In this document: in pieces, positions 26,688 through 35,227 of the stretch
Numbering within the stretch: position 1 is the first letter of the stretch
Layout of the letters: the number at the start of each line of letters is the position of its first letter
From: Sulfurimicrobium sp963779055
GTDB taxonomy: Bacteria > Pseudomonadota > Gammaproteobacteria > Burkholderiales > Sulfuricellaceae
Reading direction: 5' to 3'
DNA: 64,000 nt
NCBI GenBank assembly: GCA_963779055.1
Contig: CAVZWN010000001.1
Coordinates: 1 to 64,000, forward strand
Notes under the pieces: model-generated
Told to the model about the DNA's origin: nothing
The model's database searches: none
What the model saw: the letters and a program-made list of their open reading frames with translations, nothing else
Position numbers and translations under genes: made by a program

Positions 26688-26747
26688 CCCGGATGTTTCA
26701 TAAATTTAGTCAAGCTCCTGTAGGAGCGTTTTTATGAAACATCCGGG
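26688..26747. repeat. Nested palindromic element with 17-bp perfect arms
   Basis: CCCGGATGTTTCATAAA (26688-26704) pairs perfectly with its reverse complement at 26731-26747, and the loop contains a second hairpin, GCTCC-TGTA-GGAGC (26714-26727). It lies in the 210-base gap between the divergent acyltransferase and deacetylase genes. It looks like a dispersed extragenic repeat, not an operator. Confidence 0.75.
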
Positions 26748-26827
26748 TTAGGATGGTGATTTAAAAATAAAACGCTGGTTTTGCCCTCGCTGCGGCATGG
26801 GGCAAAACAGTGTTTCAGGCGTCAAAA

Positions 26828-27628
26828 ATGCTTGCTTACTGGTTACGCGCTCCCCTGATGAAAATTTCCTTTGCCCTGCATGCAGGTGCGCTGGGGGCTG
26901 TCGCTGTGCGCCCGGATAGCTGGCCCTGGGCGCTGGGGGCGCTTGCCGCCAATCATGCGTGCCTGACTGCCGCCGGTTTATGGCCGCGCAGCACCCTGCT
27001 TGGGCCAAACTGGGTGCGCTTGCCGGAGAGCGCGGCGCGGCGCGGTGAAATCGCCATTACCATCGATGATGGCCCGGACCCCGAAGTCACGCCGCGGGTG
27101 CTGGATCTTCTTGATGTCTATGGCGTGCAAGCCAGTTTTTTCTGCATCGGCGAGCGGGCGATGCGGCATCCTGGTCTGTGCCGCGAAATCGTGAGGCGCG
27201 GCCACACGGTGGAAAATCACAGCCAGCATCACCTGCATTATTTTTCCCTGCTCGGCCCCAGGCGCATGGGGGAAGAGTTGCAGGCGGCGCAGGACACTTT
27301 TGCGAGTATCACAGGAGAGGCGCCACGCTTCTTCCGGGCTCCCGCCGGTTTGCGCAGTCCATTTCTGGACCCGGTTCTGGCGCGGCTGGACTTGCAGCTG
27401 GCGAGCTGGACGCGGCGTGCTTTTGATACCCGCAATGGCGATCCGGATTCGGTCAGCGGCAAGCTGCTGCATCAACTAGGCGGGGGCGATATCCTGCTGC
27501 TGCATGATGGCCATGCGGCACGGACGGCATCGGGCGAACCCGTGATTCTTGAGGCTCTGCCGCGTGTGCTTGAGGCCGCCAGATCTGCCGGATTGCGCCC
27601 CGTGACCCTGAGGTCGGTACTGACATGA
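26828..27628 (+). CDS. Polysaccharide (NodB-type) deacetylase family protein
   Basis: A 266-residue protein with a hydrophobic N-terminus (about 1-45) and a NodB fold. Motif 1 is ITIDDGPDPEVTPR (catalytic and metal Asp), motif 2 is GHTVENHSQHH (two metal His), motif 3 is FFRAPAGLRSPFLD, and the late motif LLHDGH is also present. It should remove an acetyl group from a sugar or related amide. The ATG at 26828 is chosen; a GTG at 26810 is also open. It overlaps the following methyltransferase gene by ATGA, so the two act together, perhaps tailoring the pigment head group or an envelope glycan. Confidence 0.82.
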   Translation: MLAYWLRAPLMKISFALHAGALGAVAVRPDSWPWALGALAANHACLTAAGLWPRSTLLGPNWVRLPESAARRGEIAITIDDGPDPEVTPRVLDLLDVYGVQASFFCIGERAMRHPGLCREIVRRGHTVENHSQHHLHYFSLLGPRRMGEELQAAQDTFASITGEAPRFFRAPAGLRSPFLDPVLARLDLQLASWTRRAFDTRNGDPDSVSGKLLHQLGGGDILLLHDGHAARTASGEPVILEALPRVLEAARSAGLRPVTLRSVLT

Positions 27629-28332
27629 GCGATGCATTCGTCCGCGTCCTGGTTGACGAAGCGGCCCGGCCCTACAAATCCATAGGGCGTTATGCCTGGC
27701 ATTTCGCGCGCAACAAGCTGGGGTTTGATCCGGCATTCTCGACGCTGCTGGAGAAAGGCCTGATCGCGGATGGCCGGGTGCTGGATATCGGCTCCGGGCA
27801 GGGTTTGCTCTCGGCCTGGCTGGTTGCCGCCCGGCAGTTGTTTGAGCGCGGAATCTGGCAGCCCGGCTGGCCCTCCCCGCCGCGTCTCGATGCCATGCGT
27901 GGGATCGAGCTGGTGCAGCGCGACCTGGAATGGGCGCAGGCAGCGCTGGGCGGGCATGCGGAGTTTGTGCAGGGCGACATGTGCCAGGCTGACTTTGGCC
28001 GCGCCGACACCGTGGTGATTCTCGATGTCCTGCATTATGTGAAGCCCGAGCTGCAGGACGAAGTGCTGCGCCGGGTTCGCTCTGCGCTGGCGCCGGGCGG
28101 CAGGCTGCTGCTGAGAATCGGCGATGCGGATGGCGGGTTCCCGTTCCGGATCAGCAAGCTCGTCGATCAACTGGTGTTTTTTGCCCGCTCCGGCAGCTTT
28201 TGCACGCTGCATTGCCGTTCGCTCAGGCACTGGAAGGAGGCGCTGGCAGCGCTGGGCTTCTCCGTCGAAGTGCTGCCGATACGTCAGGATTCGGTTTTTG
28301 CCAGCGTGCTGCTGTCGGCCCGGCTGCTGTAG
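27625..28332 (+). CDS. Class I SAM-dependent methyltransferase
   Basis: A 235-residue Rossmann-fold methyltransferase with motif I VLDIGSGQGLLSAWL (about 50-64), an acidic residue ending strand 2 (GIELVQRDLEWAQAAL), motif II DTVVILDVLHYV and post-motif RSALAPGGRLLLRIGDAD. The substrate cannot be read from sequence. Aryl-polyene loci usually carry a methyltransferase acting on the aryl head, and this gene and the UbiE-like one at 45 kb are candidates. It is translationally coupled to the deacetylase and converges on the radical SAM gene with only six bases between stops. Confidence 0.8.
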   Translation: MSDAFVRVLVDEAARPYKSIGRYAWHFARNKLGFDPAFSTLLEKGLIADGRVLDIGSGQGLLSAWLVAARQLFERGIWQPGWPSPPRLDAMRGIELVQRDLEWAQAALGGHAEFVQGDMCQADFGRADTVVILDVLHYVKPELQDEVLRRVRSALAPGGRLLLRIGDADGGFPFRISKLVDQLVFFARSGSFCTLHCRSLRHWKEALAALGFSVEVLPIRQDSVFASVLLSARLL

Positions 28333-28355
28333 GGCGGCTTACACCGCCGCTTTTT
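28333..28355 (+). terminator. Rho-independent terminator after the methyltransferase gene
   Basis: GGCGG (28333-28337), loop CTTACA, CCGCC (28344-28348), then GCTTTTT. It begins directly at the methyltransferase stop and overlaps the last codons of the opposing radical SAM gene. Confidence 0.45.
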
Positions 28356-29919
28356 CTGCCGCCGGGACCTGGGCGAGTTTGACCTGTTTGGGTTGGATGC
28401 GCAGCTCGGGACCCAGCAGCGGTTCGAGGTCCTGAGGTTGCCGGGCATGGAGCGGGAAGTTCTTGCGCTGGGCTTCCAGTTCCGCCTGGTTGGCGCTGAA
28501 ATAACGCATTGCCTGAATCACGCGCGGCAGGTTCCTGACCAGATGCCACAGGCTCCAGCGATGCTCCCATAGCCTTTTTGCGAAGCGGCGACGGTAGCGC
28601 TTGCTATCGTAGAAGCGCCGCACATGCCAGTTGTAGAGCGCGTCCATTTCCTCGCGTGAAGAAAATCCTTCCGGCTTGTAGACGAAATTGAGGCAGTTCA
28701 TCAGCCGCCAGTCCTCGTTGAAGTCACCGGACAGGCCGCTTTTGCATTCGTCCCAGATGGGGGCGCCGTAGAGCGGGCTGAATTTGGTCATGTTCATCTC
28801 GTCGAGATCGAGCGAGAGGATGAAATCGCTGGTGATTTTTACGGTTTCCGGCGTTTCGCCCGGCATGCCGAAAATGAACAGGCCCTTGGCGCGCAGGTCT
28901 GCGGCGTGAATCTGCTCGACCGTCTTCTTGACCGCCTCGAGCGTGACGCCGGCCTTGTGGCGTTCCATCATTTCCGGGTCGGCGGATTCGATGCCCATGG
29001 AGACCATCATGGCCCCGGCCTTTTTGAGCATCACCAGCATTTCGTCCGAGGTGTGGCCGGTGCGGATGGCGCAGTTGAAGTGCATGCCGAGCGGCTTTTC
29101 GATCAGCAACTGGCACAGCTCGGTGACGCGTTTTTTCTGGGCGGTGAAGAGATCGTCGTAGAAGTTGATGTGGTAGACGCCGAAATGGTCGCGCAGATGC
29201 TTCATGTGATCATAGATGTACTGCGCGGAGTTGTACTTGTAGAGACGCTCGAAAACGGTGCGGTCGCAGAATGAGCAGGTGTAGGGGCAGCCGCGCGAGG
29301 TGACCATGGTACCTCCCCAGCGCTTCTCGTATGAAAACAGGGGGAGGTGGTAGCCTGCGGGAAATCCCTTCAGCTTTTCATAGGCAGGGAAGGGCAACTC
29401 GTCCAGGTTGAGGATGCGGGCGCGCCGCGGATTGGAGATGTTGCGTCCATCATCGTCGCGGTAGACCAGATTGGGGATTTCGCCCGGCGCCTTGCCGCTG
29501 GCCAAGTCCAGCATGGAGCCCTCGCCCTCGCCGATGACCAGGTAGTCGATTTCCGGAAAGTGGTCGAGCAGCGGCGCGCCGATCGAGGAAACATGGACGT
29601 TGCCATAGACGATCCTGATATCCGGGCGTTTGTTCTTGAGGCAACGGCTGATCTCGACCGCATCCATGAACGCAGAAGTGGTGACGGAAAACCCCACGAT
29701 CTCCGGATGGGTCGCCAGAATGGCTTCGGCATTGGCCTCGATACCGAGCGGGGCGTGCGGGCCGAGGCAATCATGCACTGCAGTGGGATGACCATGCTTC
29801 TCGAGCCAGGCTGCCAGGGTGAGAATGCCGATGGGCACCATGCGGTTGGCCAGTACCGAGAAATCAGGCTGGCCGGGGACGAAATTAAATCCGGCGGGAT
29901 GGACGAGGGTGATGCGCAT
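28339..29919 (-). CDS. B12-binding-domain radical SAM protein
   Basis: A 526-residue protein with a cobalamin-binding-like N-terminal Rossmann domain (about 1-140, with GFSVTTSAFMDAVEI and IDYLVIGEGEGSM) and a radical SAM barrel. The 4Fe-4S motif is SRGCPYTCSFCDRT (CxxxCxxC, about 210), and the SAM-binding GIESADPEMMERH and FIFGMPGET stretches follow. The basic, Trp-rich C-terminus (about 440-480) is unassigned. The canonical DxHxxG cobalamin-ligand motif is not obvious, so the domain may bind B12 without a His ligand or not at all. Such enzymes methylate or rearrange unactivated carbons of lipids and natural products. It sits between the tailoring genes and the chorismatase gene, from which it diverges. 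Confidence 0.82.
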   Translation of the reverse strand: MRITLVHPAGFNFVPGQPDFSVLANRMVPIGILTLAAWLEKHGHPTAVHDCLGPHAPLGIEANAEAILATHPEIVGFSVTTSAFMDAVEISRCLKNKRPDIRIVYGNVHVSSIGAPLLDHFPEIDYLVIGEGEGSMLDLASGKAPGEIPNLVYRDDDGRNISNPRRARILNLDELPFPAYEKLKGFPAGYHLPLFSYEKRWGGTMVTSRGCPYTCSFCDRTVFERLYKYNSAQYIYDHMKHLRDHFGVYHINFYDDLFTAQKKRVTELCQLLIEKPLGMHFNCAIRTGHTSDEMLVMLKKAGAMMVSMGIESADPEMMERHKAGVTLEAVKKTVEQIHAADLRAKGLFIFGMPGETPETVKITSDFILSLDLDEMNMTKFSPLYGAPIWDECKSGLSGDFNEDWRLMNCLNFVYKPEGFSSREEMDALYNWHVRRFYDSKRYRRRFAKRLWEHRWSLWHLVRNLPRVIQAMRYFSANQAELEAQRKNFPLHARQPQDLEPLLGPELRIQPKQVKLAQVPAAEKAAV

Positions 29920-30134
29920 GATGGATGGCGCTTTAAATGATATTCAAGGCCGCAATGTTTCCGCTGTTTCATGCGGGTGTCAAGTTTTAGTGCGGACGTG
30001 TTTCCGTTCAGGACAGGGCGTGTGTTTTTGCGTGGCGCCCGCTGAAAAACGGGGGTGAGGAGCGGTCATCAGCATGCCAGGCAGGGTGATTCAAACCGTT
30101 AGAAAAAAATGGGCTTTATGCGATAATCTGCGCC

Positions 30135-31229
30135 ATGGACGCTCAAATTGACTCTCTCCCTGGTATCAATCCCGCGATGTATCCAAAATTGGCTGTTTCT
30201 GCAAATCCCATGGCTGCCCCGGCTTCTTCCATTACCCTTCCTGAAGCGGGCCGTATTCAGGCCTGGTATCTTGAGCCAGAGGCGGCCCAACACCTCCTGG
30301 AAACGCATCCCGGCCAGATTCTGGGCGTGGTTTGCCACGGCATTGATGCCCCCTTTGTTCCTGCGCAAATCCCTGTCGCGCGGGTTGAAATGCCGCAGCT
30401 TGGATCGCAGCCCCTGCTGGAGATCTGGACTGTGGGTGATCACGTCCGCAGCGGCCGGAGCGGCAATATTCACTGGGCGCGCACCGCGGATTTTCTCTTT
30501 GGCTGTTACCGCCAGCCGCCCCATGAAAGCCTGGAAAGCGTGACCTATCAGGCTTACCAGGAAGTTTTTTCCCTGTTGCAAAGCGAGGCGGTGCCGAACC
30601 TGCTGCGCGTGTGGAATTATTTTGCCGCCATCAATGCCGATGAAGCGGATGGCGTGGAACGCTACAAACATTTTTGCATCGGGCGCCATGACGCCTTTGC
30701 GCGCTTTGACCGGCTTCAGTCCGAGGATATTCCTGCTGCCAGCGCCGTGGGCAGCCATGGCGGCCAGTTCGTGCTGTATTTCATCGCGGCCACGCAGCCT
30801 GGCACGGCGGTGGAAAATGACCGCCAGGTCAGTGCCTACGATTACCCGCCCCAGTATGGCCCACGCAGCCCGCTGTTCTCCCGCGCCACCCAGATTTCCT
30901 GGCTGAAAGACCCGCAACTCTTTATTTCCGGCACCGCCAGCATTGTCGGCCATGCTTCGACCTGTCTGGGCGACGTGGCCCAGCAGACAAGCGAGACCCT
31001 GAAAAATATCAGCCGGGTGCTCGGCCAGGCATTTCCTGAACAGAGCCACGAGAGTTTTTCCCAGCTCCGCTCTCTCAAGGTCTACATTCGGCATGCCGGC
31101 GATTTTCCACTGATCCGGCCGATTATCGAAGATTCAATTGGGAAGGCCATTCCATGCCTGTATCTCCTCGCAGATATCTGCCGCAGCGAACTGCTGCTGG
31201 AAATCGAAGCCATTGCCGGGCATGCATGA
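30135..31229 (+). CDS. Chorismatase (FkbO/Hyg5/XanB2 family), hydroxybenzoate synthase
   Basis: A 364-residue enzyme that converts chorismate to a hydroxybenzoate or a dihydroxy-cyclohexadiene acid. Family signatures are VPNLLRVWNYFAAIN (about 155), VERYKHFCIGRHDAF, PAASAVGSHGGQFVLYF and LFISGTASIVGHAS (about 267). The closest type should be XanB2, which supplies 3- and 4-hydroxybenzoate as xanthomonadin starter and ubiquinone precursor in Xanthomonas. The enzyme subclass (3-HBA or other) needs active-site comparison. No clear ribosome-binding site precedes the ATG, and a TTAGAA-N17-GATAAT box (30099-30127) would start transcription at the ATG itself, so it may be leaderless or begin at the ATG at 30177. 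It lies opposite the polyene genes. Confidence 0.88.
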   Translation: MDAQIDSLPGINPAMYPKLAVSANPMAAPASSITLPEAGRIQAWYLEPEAAQHLLETHPGQILGVVCHGIDAPFVPAQIPVARVEMPQLGSQPLLEIWTVGDHVRSGRSGNIHWARTADFLFGCYRQPPHESLESVTYQAYQEVFSLLQSEAVPNLLRVWNYFAAINADEADGVERYKHFCIGRHDAFARFDRLQSEDIPAASAVGSHGGQFVLYFIAATQPGTAVENDRQVSAYDYPPQYGPRSPLFSRATQISWLKDPQLFISGTASIVGHASTCLGDVAQQTSETLKNISRVLGQAFPEQSHESFSQLRSLKVYIRHAGDFPLIRPIIEDSIGKAIPCLYLLADICRSELLLEIEAIAGHA

Positions 31230-31341
31230 AATGGTGGCTATAGCGGCGCTCATTCACCCTGGACCTTTCCAGGCGGATGATGATTTCAGACAATTAGACT
31301 GATCCGTCAGCAAGGTCTCTTCCCCCCCAATAAGAACATTC

Positions 31342-31890
31342 ATGCTTGAAATGCTCATCATTTTCATGGGTTCCGCTGCCATGTTCTATGTCTCACGGGG
31401 AGCGCTGAGCAATCCGGATTCGCATGGCTTTTACCGTTTTTTTGCCTGGGAATCCATTTTGGGTTTGATTGCGCTTAACTTTTCAGTAGAGGCGGCAAAT
31501 TCCCTGGAGCCGCATCAGCTAATTTCAGCATTCTTGCGCGTGATTTCCCTTGGGTTGGTCATTCATGCCGTGATTTTGCTGGTAAAGCGGGGTAAGCCAA
31601 CACCGGCGCGGGCGGATAGCGTATTGCTTGCTTTTGAACAAACTTCGTCATTGGTAACGAGTGGCGCGTTCAAATACATTCGCCACCCAATGTATGCCTC
31701 CTTGCTTGCCTTGGCCTGGGGCGAGTTTTTCAGGCAGGTTTCGTGGTTGGGATTTTTATTGGTGCTGGCGGCGAGTGTTTTTCTGTATTTGACGTCGAAA
31801 AGAGACGAAGAAGAATGCCTGGCGTATTTTGGCTCTGAATATCAGTGTTATATGCAGAGGACAAAACGCTTTATCCCATTCCTGTTTTAG
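31342..31890 (+). CDS. Isoprenylcysteine carboxyl methyltransferase-like membrane protein
   Basis: A 182-residue protein with four or five hydrophobic segments and the C-terminal SAM-binding signature of the ICMT/PEMT fold: YIRHPMYASLLALAWGEF (about 112), then RDEEECLAYFGSEYQCY. Bacterial members methylate varied small or lipid substrates. No ribosome-binding site is evident. It follows the chorismatase gene on the same strand, so it could methylate the aryl head group or be unrelated. Confidence 0.75.
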   Translation: MLEMLIIFMGSAAMFYVSRGALSNPDSHGFYRFFAWESILGLIALNFSVEAANSLEPHQLISAFLRVISLGLVIHAVILLVKRGKPTPARADSVLLAFEQTSSLVTSGAFKYIRHPMYASLLALAWGEFFRQVSWLGFLLVLAASVFLYLTSKRDEEECLAYFGSEYQCYMQRTKRFIPFLF

Positions 31891-31937
31891 CCGGCATCCT
31901 GTCGTTGACGGAATAAATTAGCGTTAAAGCGCCCTGA

Positions 31938-32657
31938 TCAAGCCATCGCGCCATTAATCGAAATCACCTGTCCGGAAATGTAGGCGGCTTTCTCGGAAGC
32001 CAGAAAACTTACCAGGTCCGCGACTTCTTCGGCCCTGCCGGCGCGCTTCATCGGCACCAGGCTATGGATGGTTTCCGCAGGGAAGGCCGCCTTGATCATC
32101 GGGCTTTCGATGATGCCGGGCGCGACGGCATTGACGGTGACGCCGCGCGAGGCGACTTCCTGCGCCAGGGATTTGGTGGCGCCGATCAGCCCGGCCTTGG
32201 CGGCGGCATAGTTGGCCTGGCCGCGGTTGCCCATCACCCCGGCAATCGATGACATGTTGATGATGCGGCCCCAGCGGGTGCGCAGCATGGGCAGCAGCAG
32301 GGGCTGGGTAACGTTGAAAAAGCCGTTGAGCGAAACATCGATCACGCTGTGCCACTGCTCCTGGCTCATGCCCGCAAGGATGCCGTCTTTATGGATGCCG
32401 GCGTTGTTGACCAGCACCTGGACCGGGCCATCCTGCAGCAATATTTCCAGCGCCGCGTTGCTGGCAGCGGCGTCAATCACATCGAAGCACACTGCCACGG
32501 CGCTGCCGCCGCTGGCGCATATCTCGGCAGCCAGATCTTGCGCGGCCTCTGGGCGCGAGTTGGCGTGGATGAGGACGTGCAGGCCGTCCGCCGCCAGCGC
32601 CCGGCAAACCGCAGCGCCGATGGCGCCGCTGCCGCCGGTAACCAGTGCCCGTTTCAT
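31938..32657 (-). CDS. 3-oxoacyl-ACP reductase of the aryl-polyene pathway (FabG-like)
   Basis: A 239-residue short-chain dehydrogenase: NADPH motif TGGSGAIGAAV (8-18), NNAG (84-87), and catalytic Ser137, Tyr150 and Lys154 (YAAAK). It should reduce the beta-keto group formed by the ketosynthase in each elongation cycle (ApeQ-type role). It is the last gene of the minus-strand polyene operon; its start overlaps the stop of the dehydratase gene by ATGA. Confidence 0.9.
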   Translation of the reverse strand: MKRALVTGGSGAIGAAVCRALAADGLHVLIHANSRPEAAQDLAAEICASGGSAVAVCFDVIDAAASNAALEILLQDGPVQVLVNNAGIHKDGILAGMSQEQWHSVIDVSLNGFFNVTQPLLLPMLRTRWGRIINMSSIAGVMGNRGQANYAAAKAGLIGATKSLAQEVASRGVTVNAVAPGIIESPMIKAAFPAETIHSLVPMKRAGRAEEVADLVSFLASEKAAYISGQVISINGAMA

Positions 32658-33094
32658 AGCGTTTCTCCCTTTTGCAGAAATACTGCCGCGCGGCCTGTCA
32701 TCAGCTCGCGCCCGGCGGCGGATACGCGCAGCTCATAGAGCGAGTGGTTATCGTCGGCCAGTTGTTTGACGGCTTCAATCTCCAGCGGTTCTGGAATGTC
32801 GTCCAGGCGTTGCACATGCAGCCTGACGTCGCGCACGCTGCCGATGAAGCCGATCCTGGGTTTGGCGCCGTCCTGTGCGGCCAGGCCGCCGTGCACCGCC
32901 ATTGCCTGGGCAGCGTATTCGATGGCGCAATGCGCAGGCAACTGGCCGTTGTGGCGCAGCGGATTGGCTGGGTCACAGTGGTTGATGGCGCGGCAGGTAA
33001 TGCGCTCCGCATCCCATGCCGTCACTTCGTGCAGCAGGCACATGGCGTCGGTGTGGGGCACCCGCTGGCACAATTCCGCTTTGGTCATTTTCAT
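32654..33094 (-). CDS. Hot-dog-fold 3-hydroxyacyl-ACP dehydratase (ApeP-like)
   Basis: A 146-residue hot-dog protein. The opening MKMTKAELCQRVPHTDAMCL and the HCAIEYAAQAMAVHGGL helix follow the FabA/FabZ-like dehydratases of aryl-polyene clusters, where one of two dehydratases forms the conjugated double bonds. ATG at 33094 is chosen; 33088 is possible. A palindromic repeat lies 20 bases upstream, the only sizeable interruption in the operon, so this gene and the reductase may be expressed at a different level. Confidence 0.82.
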   Translation of the reverse strand: MKMTKAELCQRVPHTDAMCLLHEVTAWDAERITCRAINHCDPANPLRHNGQLPAHCAIEYAAQAMAVHGGLAAQDGAKPRIGFIGSVRDVRLHVQRLDDIPEPLEIEAVKQLADDNHSLYELRVSAAGRELMTGRAAVFLQKGETL

Positions 33095-33114
33095 TTGTAA
33101 AATCTTTAGTTTGT

Positions 33115-33242
33115 AACCACGGAGGACACGGAGAGCACGGAGAAAGACGATCTCGAGCCCATAGTGACCCCGCCAACAGGAGAATGCCAAACAACATGCA
33201 GTTTTTTGTTTTTACTCCGTGATTTCCGTGAACTCCGTGGGT
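33115..33242. repeat. CCACGGAG-type palindromic repeat, copy 3 (long form, polyene operon)
   Basis: It starts AACCACGGAGGACACGGAG at 33115 and ends with AACTCCGTGGGT near 33242. The middle contains about 70 further bases including GCCAAACAACATGCA, which is echoed in copy 4 (GCCAACAACATGCA), so these two are a longer subtype. Confidence 0.8.
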
Positions 33243-33250
33243 AATGTTTT

Positions 33251-34048
33251 TTAGGTTTTCTGTGGATTCTTGACTTCGACAATAAGGCTGTTGGCGCCGT
33301 AATTCAGGCAGAGATGCGATTCCTGCCGGGTGGCGATGGCCTGCAATAAAGGCAGGGCGCGGGCGGCAGGGTTGCCGCAGCGCAAGGCTTCGAGTTCCAC
33401 GCGGTCCATGGCCGTGTCTGTCTGTTCAGCGCCGAGGCTGATTTGCAGGCGCGCCATGTCCGTCGCCGTGGCTTCCGGCGTCAGCAGCAGGGCGGCGGCA
33501 AAAGGCGCGGTAATCGTGCGAACTTCATTGAGCGGCGAGGGAAAAGGCAGGTCGAACACCACCAGCAGCACCGGGACTTTTTCCGCTGCCACCTGCACGG
33601 CGGCTTCCAGCAGGCCGGCAGCGAAGGAGGCGTCGAAGGCGGCCAGGCTGTTGGCGGGTGTGCGCGCGCCGGTGGCGATGTTCCAGTAGCCCGCTGCCGC
33701 GTTGTGCACCGAGTTGTGAAAGCGCGTCGGCGAGACTTCATGTTCGGACTGGGCGAGGGATTCCAGGATATGGTGCAGGTTCTCGCCGTCGGCGTCGGAG
33801 GAGGCGAACACCACCGCTGCTTGCGCGGGCGGGAAACCGGCTTGCGTCACGGCCTCCTGTGCCACCTGCAGGGCATAGCGCGTGGTCTGTCCGCAACGTC
33901 TCCGCTCCGCCGGGGGCAGGATCGCCGCCACCGGTTTCGGGAGGGCATCGTCAAGCGGCGCTTCGCCGCACAGGACGGCACGCGCGGCAGTCCAGTCAGC
34001 CATGCCGGGGCCGCACAGGCCGATGCCTGCAATATGAACGGTAATCAT
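33251..34048 (-). CDS. Beta-ketoacyl synthase chain-length-factor-like protein (ApeC-like)
   Basis: A 265-residue protein, half the length of a full ketosynthase, resembling the N-terminal part of the fold (MITVHIAGIGLCGPGMADWT, VVFASSDADGENLHHIL, TRFHNSVHNAAAGYWNIAT). The active-site Cys is absent: the equivalent stretch reads NSLAAFDASFA. These traits match the chain-length-factor partner in aryl-polyene clusters, which pairs with the active ketosynthase. Its ATG overlaps the corrected stop of the ketosynthase gene (ATGA). As sequenced the two frames are joined in one 657-codon frame; I treat that as artefact. Confidence 0.8.
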   Translation of the reverse strand: MITVHIAGIGLCGPGMADWTAARAVLCGEAPLDDALPKPVAAILPPAERRRCGQTTRYALQVAQEAVTQAGFPPAQAAVVFASSDADGENLHHILESLAQSEHEVSPTRFHNSVHNAAAGYWNIATGARTPANSLAAFDASFAAGLLEAAVQVAAEKVPVLLVVFDLPFPSPLNEVRTITAPFAAALLLTPEATATDMARLQISLGAEQTDTAMDRVELEALRCGNPAARALPLLQAIATRQESHLCLNYGANSLIVEVKNPQKT

Positions 34049-35224
34049 GCGGACACTCCGAAAATCAGGCTGCAATTGTTGCCGCCGAAAGCCGAATGAA
34101 TTGCTCATGACATGACGCAAGGGGCGGGAGGCCGCCTCCAGCTGGATCGAGCTGCCCAGTTCCGGGTCGAGGGTGCGGGTGTTGCAGGCGCCCGGGATCA
34201 GCCCGTTTTCCAGGCAGATGCAGGCAATGGCCGCTTCCACCGCGCCCGCCGCCCCCAGGGTGTGGCCGGTGGCGCCCTTGGTGGAACTGCATGGCGTGCC
34301 GTTGCCGAACACGCGCTGCATGCCCTGGTCTTCAGCGCTGTCGTTGCTGCGGCTGGAAGTGCCGTGCATGTTGATGTAATCGATTTCTCCCGCCTGCAGC
34401 TGCGCGGCATCAAGCGCCCGCTGCATTGCCAGCGCCGCGCCCAGGCCCTCGGGGTGGGGGGTGGACATGTGATAGGCGTCGCTGCTTTCGCCGTAGCCCA
34501 GCAGCGCCAGGACGTCGCCCTCCTTTTCCAGGAGGAAAAATCCTGCGCCTTCGCCGATGGAAATGCCCTTGCGATCCTGGCCGCAGGGGCGGCAGGGCTC
34601 GGGCGAAACCAGTTGCAGCGAGTTGAAGCCGTACAGGGTCATGGCGCACAGCGAATCCACCCCGCCCACCACTGCCGCATCGCACAGGCCGGTCTGCATG
34701 AGCCGGGCGGCGCTGGCGAAGACCTTGGCGCTGGAAGAACAGGCGGTGGAAATGACGAAAGCCGGGCCGTTCAGGCCCAGATATTGGCAGGTGAATTCGG
34801 CCACGGAATTCATGCTTTGCGTGGCGGCAAAATCAAAATCCGGCGGCAGCGCGCCGCTGGCCGGGTCGCGGCGGCGGTAGGCGTGCTCCGTTTCCTGGAT
34901 GCCCGAGGTGCTGGTGCCGAGGACCACCGCGATACGCCGGGCGCCATATTTCTCGCGCGCCGCAGCAACGGCCTCCGCAAAGCCATCCTGCGCCAGCGCC
35001 AGTTGCGCCAGGCGGTTGTTGCGGCACTCGAAGCGCGCAAGATGCGCGGGTAGCGAGACCGCTTCCACGCCCTCCACGCGGCCGATGAAGGTGTCCAGCG
35101 GGGCATCAGCGAAATCGTTGGGCCGCAGGCCGCTCCTGTTTTCCAGCAGAGCGGCGTGCGTCACCGCCTTGCCGCGGCCAAGCGCGCTGGTCAGGGTGTA
35201 ATGGGTGATAAACAGGGGAGTCAT
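34045..35224 (-). CDS. Beta-ketoacyl-ACP synthase (ApeO-like), frameshifted at its 3' end as sequenced
   Basis: A full ketosynthase with Cys-His-His triad: Cys162 (ISTACSSSAKV), His287 (INMHGTSS) and His321 (KGATGHTLGAAG). It elongates the polyene on the carrier protein with malonyl units. Ketosynthases end with a Gly-rich SFGFGGNN motif; here the sequence reads SNSFGFRRQQ. Deleting one G near 34087 restores FGGNNCSLIFGVSA and a stop at 34045, giving 392 residues and an ATGA overlap with the next gene. Without the correction the frame runs on into the chain-length factor. Three bases separate it from the exporter gene upstream. Confidence 0.9.
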
Positions 35225-35227
35225 GGC

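Noticed and set aside
30099..31094. 331-codon minus-strand open frame
   Set aside because: Antisense of the chorismatase gene, whose family motifs are clear on the plus strand.
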